A stretch of DNA of 64,000 nt from Rhyacophila brunnea (Eukaryota; Arthropoda; Insecta; Trichoptera; Rhyacophilidae), in the NCBI GenBank assembly GCA_022495005.1, contig JAGYXB010000809.1, forward strand, positions 116,314-180,313. Direction: 5' to 3'. A program made the translations under genes and the position numbers. This document shows positions 29,301 to 42,240 of the stretch, piece after piece. The notes under the pieces are model-generated. The model was not told the origin of the DNA and ran no database searches. It saw only the letters and a list, made by a program, of their open reading frames with translations. How positions within the stretch are numbered: position 1 is the stretch's first letter; each line of letters opens with the position of its first letter.

Positions 29301-32300
29301 GCTCGACATGTGCAGGGACAGAATTACAATTTCACTATTAATTATTGACAATAATTTAACAATATTTTATAAGAGTGCGTGCGCCCTTTTTAGGCCTGTA
29401 TACGAATCATTCGCCGGGTCTCGCGTCACATGGCGCTTTTTTGGCAATTCAAGCTCGATAATATTTTTTTACTCATTATTATTATCATATTAATATGTAG
29501 GATTATTGGATTATATCCATCATTAAATAATGTACTCACGCAATGTAATGCTAACAATAGCCTCTCGCTGTCAGGATCATGAGTTTGCAGACATAGTCCG
29601 ATGTCTATCATAAAAAACCATAACTTTGTAGTTGAACTTTGATTTCACGAAGGCATGCTCTGATCCAATTTGATTTATACGTGAAATAAACAATCTACTT
29701 AAATTATTAGCCCTCGTCCCGAGAGTTTTTTTTTTAATAAGAAGTAGTAATAGTCTTACGATGTGTACGTGTACTATATTCCATTATAAGTCTGATGACT
29801 TGAATACATTCCATTGGATTCTTGAGTTTCCAATTTATATGCAATATTTTTTGTTCATTAAGTATCTAATAAGTAGTAGGTAGCTATCGTATAACATTTC
29901 TACATTGGATTATTTGTATGTATTTGCAGAAATCTGTAGAAGAAAAAAGTTGCTGCTCCATTGCTTAGCAGATCTGTCAACTTTATTGAAATTATTTATT
30001 ACAGCATCTCATTTCGTACTTTTGTTTGAACATAACTACATTGTAGTTGTGAGATTGTCGGCAAATTCAATAACTCAAGAATAATTTTATTATAATTATA
30101 TTTATTATACTCCATACTAAGATCTCATTATATGCATCCATTGTAAGACAAAGCTTTTGTTTTAATATTAAATATAATGTTGCCCCATTCATGTGTCAAA
30201 ATTTTGTTTTCTCTTCAGAATAAAAATATCATTGGATCACTATCGATATGTATGCTTTTTTTTTTAACAAGTTATCAAAACTATAAAACTAATATACCTA
30301 CCTATATGGTTTTTAGTAGCACCTACAGTTGACTCTTAATTTATCACAGTTGACAGACTTATAATCGCCGCTTTCCCACGTCGAACTAATCAAATTCAAA
30401 ATTCGTCAAAATTCACCATAATATGTAGTAAGAAAAAGACTTTTTATCTACATACGTATTTGCATTCAATTTGGCTGGCGATGTGCAGAAAGTGACCAGT
30501 CCACAAATTAGAAAAAAAATGTTGACTTTGGGAATCATAATTTCTTTCTTCATTGTTGACTTGTGCGCTCCCAAATGTCAACTGAATTTGTACCTAAGTA
30601 TGTAGCGTGCAATGTGGCAATAGTATTTTTAGTAGACAAGCATAGCACCTACCTTAGCACAAAGCGAAGCACTTCGGTGTGGCCGAAGCCTTACCAATCG
30701 ACAGCTTCTATTTATAAAATACTCTTTTGGTATTTTTTTCCATGAAAGAACCGATCCACTTAGGCCCATTGAACATTTATCCTCAATATTACATTTAAAT
30801 ATATATATATTTTTTTTTTCCGGCCATGTCCGATCCTAATAGAATCATATGGGCCTCCACAGAGTAGAGGTTTGTGTTCACAGATTTTGTTTTTTACGAG
30901 AAATGGATGTCAGCCACTTGCTCAACCTATTAGGTCCATACCCTGACTCACACACAAATTGAAAAACAATACATGTACTAGCCAGACCCAGGATTCGAAC
31001 CTAGGACCCACGGCGTTATAGTCCAACGCTTAAGCCGTGCTGCCACCGTGGGTGTTCAATAAATTGCCTAATATTAATGAATAAATTCACATCGCATTCC
31101 AAAATTTGAACCTCATTATTTGCATAACGCCAACCGTTTTGTATCTGTAGAGAAGTGTTGAGCGGTTCACTATTATTATGACATTTTTAATGGATAAGTA
31201 ACTCATTTTCTGTCAACAGTGAAAGATGTGAGGTCAAATCCCACTCTGTCCAACTTTTTTCTGAGGTAGGTTTTCTCACCTACACTTTCACTTACAGTAA
31301 TGCGAGAGTCGCGCAAGTGAAGTATTTCAATTGAGTTCATCATGTTGTAATTAGGTAGAATGCGAGTGGCTAAATTGATAAAGCACATCGGCCGGAATTT
31401 GATTGATACAGGTTCAAGTTCTGTCAGTGCCATACTTTTTTCTTTCTAATAAGTATTGTTCTCGAGGTGTTTCCAAATTATGTATATTCAATAAAGAATG
31501 TTGAATAAAAATATGTATTGGTTTATATTAGAAATCTAATTGACATTGTTTGTTCCATCCATTGTTATTGTTCTTACCCCAATCCATTTATGGATGTTGA
31601 TGCCTTAAATAGGCACTTAAATGATGTCACCGCACATTATTAGAATTTCAATTCAGGAAATGGTAACCTAACAATTTAATACATATGTATTATTATGAGC
31701 AGTGCCCTTGCAGGTGTGAGTATGATCCATCTACGAAGAAACAGACCTTATATCCAATATCATTACTTATAATAAATTGTTACAAAATCTTTTTCAATTT
31801 CAATAGCATTCTTTATTGCATAAATTTTTAACCCAACACGCCTGGCGTGTTGCCATTAGATACATATACTTTCAGTGCTGACCAGTTAATTACCACATTT
31901 AACATGCTAATTGCTACACGCCAGGTGTGTCTTTAGCACTGACCGAGTTGTTATAATTAACTGGTCAGCAGCGAATGAGTATATGTAAGCACAAATAATA
32001 TATCTGCTTTGCTTTGGTGATTTCTTTTATATCTTAGCTATTTTTATTTATCCTACTAACTTAAAATATACAGTCATTCTTTAGCAGAATACATTGGAAA
32101 CTTGGAACTGATGATTTATTTACTTGCATTTCTTATCCTTTTGCACAACTATTTGTATGTCTACCTATACCTAATTACAGTAATACATTTGTATCATAAA
32201 AAATAATAAACATTGTAATTAATAATCTCATATTGAAGGAATTAGATTTCCTGCCATTCCTGCTTTGTATTCATTTTTTTCTCAAATCTACACTTACACC

Positions 32301-34117
32301 ATTGTATGTGGTATGTAGTATGTATGTATATAATATGGTTCATTAGATATTAATTATATTAAAATTAATACCTTACTTATGTACACAGCACAGTGAAAAG
32401 TTTTAATCTAGGTATTGTTTTAGATTAACTCATATCTTTCTGAACCTTTATTATAATCAAAATTCAGCTGTGACCGCCAAATTTTCATAAAAAGATTCGA
32501 TATAAATTTCATTGACAACTGCAGTTAATTCATAATTTCTGGTTACCGGGTACTAATTGATTACCATTTAATAAAATAACAAAAATCCTTTTTCCTAACA
32601 GATGGACCTCGTGTCCTTCATCACAAAAGGTGAGTGTGAATGTCTAAACGAGTCTGACGAGCACCCGATGCTCCACGCCCTCTCCGCTCAAGGTGGCCAC
32701 CTTGAAAGTGACTGCGACGAACAGCTCATCATGTCCATAGCTTTTAATCAGGTGAGGTTGACATTGAACTTCAGTTTCAGCATTATTGCTTTTATTAAGT
32801 TTTTTTTTTTTTTTTTTAGTATTTTTAAGTATTTACCTAGATTTAAAAAAATATCAACAAATCTATTGTGTTCAAGAAAACAATATTTTTATGAATAATA
32901 TGTAACAACTCGCTTGGCTTATGGGTGTTCCCACAAAATATAAAAGCGAAAGCGGATATTTACTAAGTAAGAAAGAGTGGTGCGAATTTGCTCGTTTGCT
33001 GCAATATTATTTATAACAACTCGGCTCACTCGTTTGGTCTGCGTTGCCACTATAAATTAATTGTTGTTTTAATTTAATAAATCACATTTTTTTTTGTAGT
33101 ACTCAGGACTAGGTACTAGACTAGTAGTAGGGGAATTTTCAAATGAAAATGTCAGTTGAAAATATCCCTCTGAGGCGGACGAAACCGGTCCTAATTTATT
33201 GATTAAAAGTGGAATAAGTACTAGAAAAAAAAAATTGCGTTTTATTAAATTAAAATAACAATACAATGCAGTTCCACCATGAATTGACAGTTAACAAAAT
33301 AAAAGCAACTATAAATTAAATTAGTGTTGATCAATTCCAATATTTTGTCAATAGGCTGTGAAAATCCATTCGCTGAAGATAAAGGGTCCCAAAGCAGAAG
33401 GTCCTAAATCAGTGAAGCTTTTCATTAACCAACCCCGAACACTGGACTTCGACATGGCCACATCCAATCAGGCCATACAAGAATTGACGTAAGAAATCGG
33501 ATCATTTTCTTATACTGCCTCTTCACAATGGCCCGAGGGAAGCGAATGTCACACGGTCATCGTTTTGAAGAGGGTGATATTCGCCTCATGTGGCCCACGG
33601 CCGGCTAATGTTTACCGTCTATCGACACAGTGTCAGTGCATCAAAGGATGTCAACATTCGCCTCGCTTGGGCCATTGTGAAAAGGCAGTTTGCTAACGTT
33701 TTGTAAGACTTGTGTGAAAAGTGAAGACTTGTAATGATGCATACGCAGTCACTTTGTCAATTTTCAATTCAAAAAGTAAATGAAAGATGTTAAAGAAAAT
33801 CTATATAGATTGAGTCTAAAGCGAAAGAAAGATCACTGATCAACAAATTTTTATACAATCTGAACAAGCTCCAGGGTACTCATACATTTTGCTTTTGTTA
33901 CAGGGTCACACCGGCAGAGCTGGAAAACGGAAGCCCTATCCAGCTGCGCTTTGTAAAATTCCAAAATGTCCAAAACATCCAAGTGTTTATAAAAGATAAC
34001 CAAAGCGGCTCAGAGGTGACACACATTGATCACTTTGCACTGTACGGATCCCCCATTAGTACAACTAACATGGACGATTTCAAAAGAGTCGCTGGCAAAA
34101 AAGGAGAAAGCCATTAA
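26352..34117 (+). CDS. TXNL1: Thioredoxin-like protein 1 (thioredoxin + PITH domains), 6 exons
   Basis: TXNL1 is a cytosolic/nuclear oxidoreductase that binds the 26S proteasome lid through its C-terminal PITH domain. Exons: 26352-26449, 27327-27483, 28202-28312, 32602-32751, 33355-33488, 33904-34117. Phases match and give 287 residues (human 289). The thioredoxin domain covers about residues 1-110 and has the active site WCPPC (Cys34, Cys37), where family members normally have CGPC. The cis-Pro of the fold is in SAMPTFIFYRN. The PITH domain starts near residue 120 (ECECLNESDEHPMLHAL, LESDCDEQLI, FNQAVKIHS) and ends with MDDFKRVAGKKGESH, the conserved C-terminal tail. The start codon is the only ATG placed for a full thioredoxin N-terminus. 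Intron 3 (28313-32601) is the longest and carries a SINE and a foldback element. Confidence 0.96.
28905..29048 (-). other. Coding-like segment in TXNL1 intron 3 (unassigned)
   Basis: The minus frame reads as a hydrophobic VFLVIVLSVAAVRS-like stretch followed by SPCRDRGIPLASPYNSIDAA and MTEARLAKV. It is locally GC-richer than the surrounding intron and resembles a secretion signal plus the start of a mature protein. I found no ATG in frame at the expected place, no convincing donor and no other exons. It may be a relic exon, a nested gene exon or chance. Confidence 0.2.
30821..31056 (-). repeat. tRNA-headed SINE, family F, full copy
   Basis: Read on the minus strand it opens with a tRNA-like head: a perfect anticodon-like arm GCGTT/AACGC, then B-box GGTTCGAATCCTGGG (GGGTCCTAGG before it). 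The body ends TTAGGATCGGACATGG. The loop lacks U33, so it is not a working tRNA. Near-identical copies are at 35621-35848 and 44877-45107, with truncated pieces at 63537-63610 and 47945-47976. It lies in TXNL1 intron 3. Confidence 0.8.
31855..31990. mobile_element. Palindromic MITE (about 135 bp)
   Basis: The left arm ACATATACTTTCAG then TGCTGACCAGTTAATTA is mirrored by TAATTAACTGGTCAGCA and GAGTATATGT on the right. An inner pair, ACACGCCTGGCGTGTTG and ACACGCCAGGTGTGTC, is also palindromic. It is noncoding and lies in TXNL1 intron 3. Confidence 0.55.
33165..33310 (+). repeat. Family B retroposon-like fragment, copy 3
   Basis: It starts CCCTCTGAGGCGGACGAAAC, contains TTGCGTTTTATTAAATTAAA and ends TTGACAGTTAACAAAATAAA, matching 16985-17130. 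It ends about 45 bp before TXNL1 exon 5. Confidence 0.55.
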
Positions 34118-34312
34118 CCATCCTACACATATTTCAGTTTAAGATTTGTTTTACTTTTACAAATTGGCTTTTGGGCACATTCAAATCTCACATGATTCAT
34201 TTTATGATTGTTACATATTATTATTATGTACCTATTGTTATATTTTCGTATGCTAATACCGTTTTGTTTTTCTTGTATATTATTAATACTATCAACCGTG
34301 GAATTTGAATTT

Positions 34313-34378
34313 AAATTCTAATGGATTTAAGTTTTATGCTCAAATGGAATGGTACAAAACTTAAATCCATTAGAATTT
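34313..34378. repeat. Perfect 23-bp hairpin in the TXNL1 3' UTR
   Basis: Arms 34313-34335 (AAATTCTAATGGATTTAAG...) and 34356-34378 are exact reverse complements, with a 20-nt loop. The word TTTCTTGTATAT occurs on both outer flanks (about 34269 and 34376), so it could be a tiny insertion. It lies between the TXNL1 stop and its best poly(A) signal, so it should be present in the mRNA. Confidence 0.7.
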
Positions 34379-34903
34379 CTTGTATATGATTCTTCAATGC
34401 TTTTTTTTTCATATTATGTATCACACTAAAGTAAAACTGTATTCCTAACTTACACAAATAGCCTTCTTGGGGTGATCGGGTGATCAAACTTGTCTTGATA
34501 AGTACATAAATGTATGCAATAGCATTCAGAAGTTAGAAAGTTCCCTGCCCACAAAATTTTTAGATAATATTGTCTAAACACATATATGAAGGAGAAACAA
34601 AATATGTATCGTCTACAAAGTGTTGAAGGTACAAAAGAAGACAGTGATAAGTCATTTTAATTTGTTTTTTCAGATAACATGTATATACTTTATTGAATAT
34701 GTTTTCATTGAATTTTATCATGGAAACTCAGCTTTAAAGTTCATATTATTGTAACTTACAAAAATATAATGACTGATTTTATTTATTTTTAAAACAGACT
34801 ACATAATAATATAATATGTATTTGAATTGAAGTTAGTTTAGTATTGTATTGAGTCCATTTGCCAATTTCTCCACTATAATAATGACTAATTTATGGAATG
34901 ATG

Positions 34904-34909
34904 AATAAA
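34904..34909 (+). promoter_or_regulatory. Poly(A) signal of TXNL1 (likely)
   Basis: AATAAA about 790 nt after the stop codon, followed by a T-rich stretch. I saw no canonical AATAAA nearer to the stop. Confidence 0.5.
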
Positions 34910-34929
34910 ATAATTTTTGTATATTAAGT

Positions 34930-37900
34930 ACCATGTTCGTTTCATTTATGTGGAATTAATAATGTAAGTGTATATTATTTATGAATGCAACTTCATCGAG
35001 ACCAACCCATCTCCAGACATGGACAGAGTCTGTTGATTCATAAGAGGACATGTTGGTTTTTAGATTAGAGGCCATATTAACACTTCCTTTACGAGGAATT
35101 TAAATTCTGCAAAGAAATTGAATACATGTGAATATGGTGACATCAGTGGTGTAGTGGGACTGGAACGCACCTGGGTGGCGGTGGCGGTGGCACTCTGGCA
35201 CCTCATCAAACAGTTCTTATAAATATTATGTTACACACACAGTCATTTATAATCGCATGAAAATTATGTTTATTTCTAACTTGGGAGAAATTGAGAATTT
35301 TAAATTTGTATATTCGTATGGAAGGTCAAAATGCGAGTGAAGCCAAAAAAGCAAAAAGAGGTTATGAGAAAACCAATAATTGAAAATTTTACTGAGAATG
35401 GCGAAATTTTAAATTTACAGTAGGCACATATTTACATTTAAATAATGATATAACCGCTTTTAGGTTGGGATAATGATTAGGATTTAAATACCCAGCCATC
35501 CGGTACAATTTTATTATGCACTAAACCATTAGACTAAATTTAATGCGGAAATCGAGTTGTGATCCAAGGCTTTATGGGCAGACACGCCTTTGGTGGGGTA
35601 AGAAATAAATATTCTGATCTGACCATGTCAGATTCTAATAAGAACATATAATATGGGCCTCCACAGAGCGGAGGTTTTGTATTAATAGATTTTTGTTTTG
35701 ACGAGAAATGGATGTCGGCCACTTGCTCAACCAATTAGGTCCATATTCATGATTCATGCACAAATTAAAAAACAATATGTGTACTTGCCAGACCCAGGAT
35801 TCGTACCTGGGACCCATGACGTTATATCCTAACGCTTAAGCTGCGCAAAGAATGAAGTATTAGTAAAGTTATTATTTCTGGTTATGGTAAGTTGTTTTAG
35901 GCTTTGGTAAGTTTCAAATAACGTCGCTATAGGATCTGTTTCCCAAATGACCAAGAGACTAAAAACAAACTTCATTGTCGTATATTTAAATATCAGTAGA
36001 TGTATCAATCATTCTTTCTAGACTATGATTGCAATATTATCTAAGAATGGATACCAAGAATAATAATATACTGATATAAATCATTAAATAAACAGAAAAT
36101 GCGTTTTATTTTCAAGTAATCACTGGATATTCGGGAAATTTTTAGTGCTCAGAATAGTGGATATTCGGGACAGAACAAAGACATTCGGTATTTAAGACTA
36201 GCGTATTGCTGCTCTGCCCACAGAATATTGAGTGGTCAAGAAGTATGAACCTCAAATGTTATATTTATTTACACGATAATTTGTTGATAATTACTTTTAC
36301 TATTTAAATACCTAATTATGTTGTATGAAGGATCGTAATTACCTAATTTCGTAGGTAATGTAATAACATGTGGAATTCGCTATTTTCGGTTAATATCGGT
36401 TAGTAATAGTTAGTTATATAAAACCTATATCCATAAACTTAAAATGTATATTTCCAATTGTTTTAGGCTTCTCACCTGGATGCATATGTACCACAGCATT
36501 ACCCCTATTTCGCTATTTAATAGTTTACCTAGTGAAATTATCTTCCTAATAACTATTACTCTAATTACCGCATATCATTACTGTGATGGCAGATGGATAT
36601 AACTGCAATTTTTTCACTCTTTAAGTTTTCTTCCATAATATGTTCCAAATTGTACATTCTTTGATGTGGCAAAATATTAGAGCTGTAACTTTATTGTTAC
36701 AAAAAGATATCTGCATCTGACCAAATGTGAAAAAAAGTTGATATGGCAAAAAGATATATCTGATTAAAATGCAAGATAACAATAACACTTCAATCTTTTT
36801 AAAAGAAATGATTAAAGGTTTGTGTTGGGATTCTAATTCCGCTTATTTTGATTTAAAATACTTCAAAGTACATACATATCTTATTAACTAATTTGTGAGA
36901 CTGATTTCAAAATTTTGTTTTTGCTCTCCTGTAAAATTGTATAAACAGCAGCTATAACCGTTTGCCAACACAGTACCGACATATTGAATTTATTATTACC
37001 TACCTAGTTTTGTAATGACGTATTACCTGCTTAGAAGTGCCACACGAGTATCATTTACCCCACTCCCCCACCCGTGTACATACTTCTCAGTACCACATAC
37101 ATTAGGTTTACAGCATTACTCCTACCTTATTTCAAGTATTTTGAGCAATATAATCGTTAACCAATACCATCACGCATATTTCTTAGGACCATGCGTGGTG
37201 ATTATACATACTAAAACTATCACGAGCCGTTGAAAATTGAATTGGCTTACCCAAAGGGGCGTGGCATGCAGAGGCTTTAGCCCTACGGACTGCAAGGTAC
37301 TCGCTCACTCACATCAGCGCAAGCAAGCCGCCGTAAATTAAATAGTAAAAATTTCATTTAACAATTTTGGATTAGGACCAAAGTCAAATTTATGTTTTAA
37401 AACAATCAATAAATGAGTTATTTGCAAGGTATTTTTGAAATCATTACTGTGTGCCATTTTCACGAATAGTTGGACGTTCGGGAGAACAGCACAGGTAGTA
37501 ATTGTTGCTAACATGGCGTTTTCAGGGTTTTTTTTTTTTTTAATATCTAGATAACAATATATGGTTTTTTTTAAAATTATTTCGATAAAAGAAATCGAAC
37601 CGCATGAAAATAATGTCGTTTTCGACAAAAATGGATATTCGGTAAACAAATAATTATTCTATAGACTACAATGTACCGGTATACCAAAAAGTCATTTCCG
37701 GCAGTATCAAGCTGAATAAGTGAATAGGTAGGTACCTAGTTTATATTATATTTTTGTATCTTGCTGATATTATAACATATTTTGTTTTTGAAACTGTATT
37801 TTTCTGTATAAAATTGTATGTTTTTTGTTATCAAAAATTATATTTTTCTGTATTAAATTGTACTTAAGGGTAAGCTCTACAGAATTGCCCTTGAGAATTG

Positions 37901-38534
37901 AAAATATGATTTTTTTTATATGTGGTCCGGAATTGTTGGTCTACTAGCAATATACAAAGGTCGCCGACAATGCTTGTGTCAAATGTAAATGGTCTCTAAA
38001 TTAAATTTAAATCATAAACACGGTCGACGTGAAGACAGTATGGGTGACCAAAAAATAATATCTTCTAATATAGGTAGGTACGTAAATGTTACTAAATTCA
38101 ATTTGTTAATCAGCTGTTTGGGACGAAGTATTGCAACCAATATGATGCTGAAATTTTCAATTATGTGGTTGCCACAATATAAACTTAATAATACCTATAT
38201 TAATAACTTTTTAACCTGAAATTGTCCGAGAATTAAACATACGAAGGATGTTGAAATACATATCTACCCACATTTTTATTTCATGAGCTATCCAAAAAAC
38301 ATTAATAATGAATAGTATTTATTTTTAATGTGTAGGACCTACATATTAAAAATAATAGGTACTTATTGCGCAATTTTACTTTTATACAACTAGTGAAACA
38401 ATAGGTAGGTAGTACCATTATTGTATGTAAAGCCAATGGACGAAATAATTTATATCATGAGTGCCTAAAAATAATTATTAACATGCAGTCACCACACACA
38501 TTTATTTTTTATTTGCCCGTCGGACTGGCTTGTC
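34930..38534. other. Intergenic, TXNL1 to UBR4, no gene seen apart from a SINE
   Basis: AT-rich sequence with only a family F SINE (35621-35848). Open frames are short and lack recognisable motifs. A CAGTGGTGTAGTGGGACTGG word at 35149 looks like a hAT-type transposon end, but I did not find its partner. Confidence 0.45.
35621..35848 (-). repeat. tRNA-headed SINE, family F, copy 2
   Basis: Same layout as 30821-31056, including GGGCCTCCACAGAGCGGAGG, AGACCCAGGATTCG and AACGCTTAAG. The far tRNA end is lost (it stops at CTTAAGCTGCGC). It lies in intergenic DNA. Confidence 0.75.
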
Positions 38535-38704
38535 ATCTAATATCCACTGTGGTTCACGTAGTGGCATGTACATGTTTTTCTGGCGTCAACTAATTCAAAA
38601 ATTAAACACCCATAATAGAATTTTTCCAGTTTTGGTTGCATTATATTCCAACTCATTTCCGATTTTATTAATGGAAATTTCTCGGTGTACATAAACAAAC
38701 CTAC

Positions 38705-41097
38705 TGTCACGAACACGATTAGTGTGCTCCTGAGAGGACACTCCCATAAGGAGTGGTACCATCCAATCGCTCGATCTGATCAAAATAGTCAATGTACCAC
38801 CGGTTATAAAGTAATAGGCTTACGACCCCGACAAAGCCAAGCCATATATGATGTATGAGGAAGTCCTACAGTTGCCCCAGCAGGTCCCACTGCTCCCCAG
38901 GGTGAACTGTAGATGAGATAAGTCGGTCACAAGGACCATGAGGAGTGATGGTAAGAATGTAAATAACGACGGAGTAATAATAAAGTATTGATTAAAATCC
39001 AATTAATAAGATAACTACGCTCGTAGTACAAAGATTATGTGTCCTAATTAAGATGGTAGTAATAGGTATTTCATGTTAGTAATAGATATTTTGCCATGTA
39101 AATAAATAGTTGATAGGTATATAAATGTTAAAATAGCATAATACTGTATTGGACTTCGAGTAAATGTAATAACGTAATTAAAATGAAAATGAAGCTTGTA
39201 TTGTATAACTGCGATGATTAGATATTGTCAGCGTGTGTAATTGTAAACCGACATTAGTATATAAATCTGTAGCCATAAATGTTAACATAATTAGACCCGG
39301 GAAATTAAGCTAGATAATAATTAATCAATATTTTAATTAAGTTAGTTAGACGAGAATCGATCTAGACCTGGGCTCCATACATAGCATCTACATAGCATCT
39401 AAAACATTCACGAGGTACTGAATACCTCTGACTTCTAATTTTCATCACTTCCATATTAATATCATACGCGTAATCCACGCATCTCGCGCGCGATTGCCCC
39501 GCGGTTTTTATCGCGGGTCGTATGTAACATATGACCGGCTCTTGGGGCTGCGTTCGCCAGTCGGTAACCGGACAGTTGTCTCCCTCGCACAACTGGATCA
39601 ATTCCCTATCCCGACCGCGACTGCAGCCTCCTCGCTCATGTGTGGAGCCCCGTCCCTGTTACGCAATCTGTGACAGCCGCGAGATCTCCATACAAACACA
39701 TTATTAATGATAGCTAGAGCTGCGCGTGTCCGATCAACGTAAAATTTAAAATGACGTACGCGTCTACGGACCGCGGAGATTTCAGTTATTCCATAGGACG
39801 CGTAACCATAAAGGTTCGCGAGATATAGAGCTCAGGACAAGATTAATTTTAGCGCCTTAAATATAAGTTAATTAGATATAACATTTATATGTATGCATAG
39901 AGAATAAGGCCTAGTATTTTAATAATTTTAATTTTTGTCATTAATGTTTATGTAGCGCGTAGGCGGCCCACTAATAGGTCCGAACTTGTAGCTCCCGCCG
40001 CTCAACCAGGGCGAGACTTACGTCGCGGGGTGTATACTCATATGCTAGCTTGAACGGAGACGAGCAGATTGACGTATCACACTCTTCGATGCGATGAGTT
40101 TTCACTTGGTTAATTAAAATCTAAAAATACAATACAAGCTAAAAAACGCACTCATTGTATGAAGAGCTAAGTGAAATCGCGCGCTCGGCGGGATACCGCG
40201 ACGACGAATTTATACCAGCAGCCCGCGCCCACCGAATACAGTAAAGTTGATTACAGCTCTCTCGCGACTTGCGGTTTCGCGGGGCAATCGATTAAGTCCA
40301 AATCTCATAGTGAAAATGATATGCGGATTTTTGACCCGTGGAACGCTCGTCCTAGGGGATGAAATCTCCCGATTCAAATAAAAACCCAGGATTTTTGAAT
40401 CCTGTATCCAGTTTTCCACTGCCTTCGGGACCGAGTCCACGCAGGACGTCGGTCTGACATTTCCATACAAATTCATATATTTGTGCAAGTCGCACAGGAG
40501 TTTGGGACCACCCAACTCCCCCTTTCCTTCTGCGGGTAAAATACCTAAAGTTGGACTCTGTCGTTTCGGCGCGAGAAATCATTTATAAATACCTAACCCC
40601 GACTTAGAAAAATTTCGCGAATAATTTTCAAACATAAATACCTATCTGGTACTTTAGTATTTTCGAACGAGAAGTATAGTTTCGTACAGTGGTTCCTCAA
40701 CGGAGGCCCTAAATCTTTTCGACTTTTAACTGCTGCTCATCGGGTCGCATGAACCTGACTGTCAATCTAAGTTTAATATATGAAACTTTTCTCCGAATTA
40801 ATATTTCTTTGTTACGAGTGTTAATGTACTTTATCATTTGACGGATGACCGTATACCGTGCTTCGAACATTTATGTGAATAATATTAACTTTTTGAACAC
40901 TAATAATTATAATATGATGAACCATTGTGAACTTTGTGAACTTTTGTGAACTTGAACAATATATGGACCATCTACCGACTATGAGTTTTATTCTGATTAC
41001 CAACCATCTGAAGACCTTGGCCTGTGACTCCTCTTGGCATTGACAACCTCTGCTTCCAAACCCTTGGAACTAGCCGTGGCAGTAGAGGGCCCCGTCA
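38705..41097. mobile_element. LTR-type insertion (probable solo LTR), 4-bp TSD CTAC
   Basis: The insert begins TGTCACGAACACG and ends GGGCCCCGTCA, so it has the TG...CA termini of retrovirus-like integrases. The 4-bp duplication CTAC flanks it (38701-38704, 41098-41101). The intact family D copy shows a single GTAG (reverse strand) at the same place (near 15396), confirming the empty site. At 2393 bp no internal gag/pol is recognisable and I saw no repeated terminal segment. I therefore infer a long solo LTR or a deleted element of unknown orientation. A GC-richer block occupies about 39460-40560. Confidence 0.7.
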
Positions 41098-41359
41098 CTA
41101 CGAATAAAAAAATACAGGAAGTAACACAGTGATTCATCGCAGTAAAAACTGGCAACAAAATTCGCCATTTTGGAAAGCGACGATTTTGCGTAAACAAATA
41201 TCACGTGGTCTGCACGTGTGCGGGAAACTTCGTATCTGTTTGTAATTTTGTGTATTTTATGCTTGTGTATCATGCATTGTCGGCCATATTTGCCGGCCTT
41301 TCTGATTGCCGTGATTTGTACACATGTTTTTTATTCGAAGAAACAAACAGTATTTTTAT

Positions 41360-42240
41360 ATAATACTAGCTGAAATACCCGGCTTCGCACAGGGTCGCTT
41401 CGTGGTTATATTTATCTTAGATATTTGAAAAATAATAAGAGGTAATTATTTTTTTAATATTAAAATATCTGTGTAATACAATATGGCAATATGAAAATAA
41501 TTCTAATAGGAGTAAAGGTCAAACATAAGAACACTAAATTAAAATCGAATCCAAAATATGAAAACGTTATTAATGTTATTAATATGTAGTAAAAAAAAAT
41601 CAAAATTGGATGGAACAAACAAACAACAAACTTTGTATTTTATATAATAATAATTTAGAAACCTTCGCAGGTGTGCGCACAACAACTGACAAAAGTTTCA
41701 TCGCAATCGGATGAATGGTATAGGAACGCATACGAATAGTAGAAGAAGATGATTTTCTAAATCAGAAATCTTCGTAGGCATGCGCATGACAACTGACCAT
41801 ACGAATAAAAGAAGATAGAATGAAGAAGAAGAAGAAGATGGTTGTACTAATTCAGAAACCTTCGCGGGTGTTGGCACAGTTATTGACGAAAATTTTATTG
41901 CAATCGGATGAACGGTATAGGAACCATACGAATAAAAGAAGATAGAATGAAGAAGAAGAAGAAGATGATGATTTTTCTAATTCAGAAACCTTCATGGGTG
42001 TGCATACAACCACTTACCAAAATTTCATTGCAATCGGATGAATGGTATAGGAACGCATTCGGGACAGACACACAGACAGACATTCATTTTTATATATTAG
42101 TATAGCCTATACTCTTCCCGCAAGTGCAAGCAATAAGTTTACAAAGTTTTATCGCAATCGGATGAACGGTATGGCTGCGCATTAAATACGAACAAACAAA
42201 CACACAAACACACAAATATTAATTTTTATATATTAGATAT
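41360..42240 (-). repeat. Satellite-bearing dispersed repeat, inverted relative of 19085-20225
   Basis: It contains TAGCTGAAATACCCGGCTTC near 41372, then four degenerate units with TCGCAATCGGATGAATGG and AGAAGAAGAAGATG. It then has AGACAGACATTCATTTTTAT and a TATATATTAGA end. It is the reverse complement of the array in SARDH intron 14, with fewer units. Confidence 0.75.

Noticed and set aside
39360..40582. Several open frames in the GC-richer block as a new gene
   Set aside because: The frames overlap on both strands, lack recognisable motifs or splice logic, and fall within the LTR-type insertion.
41360..42240. CRISPR-like array (regular repeats)
   Set aside because: Units are about 120 bp, degenerate, without unique spacers, and lie in an animal repeat; the same applies at 19085-20225.
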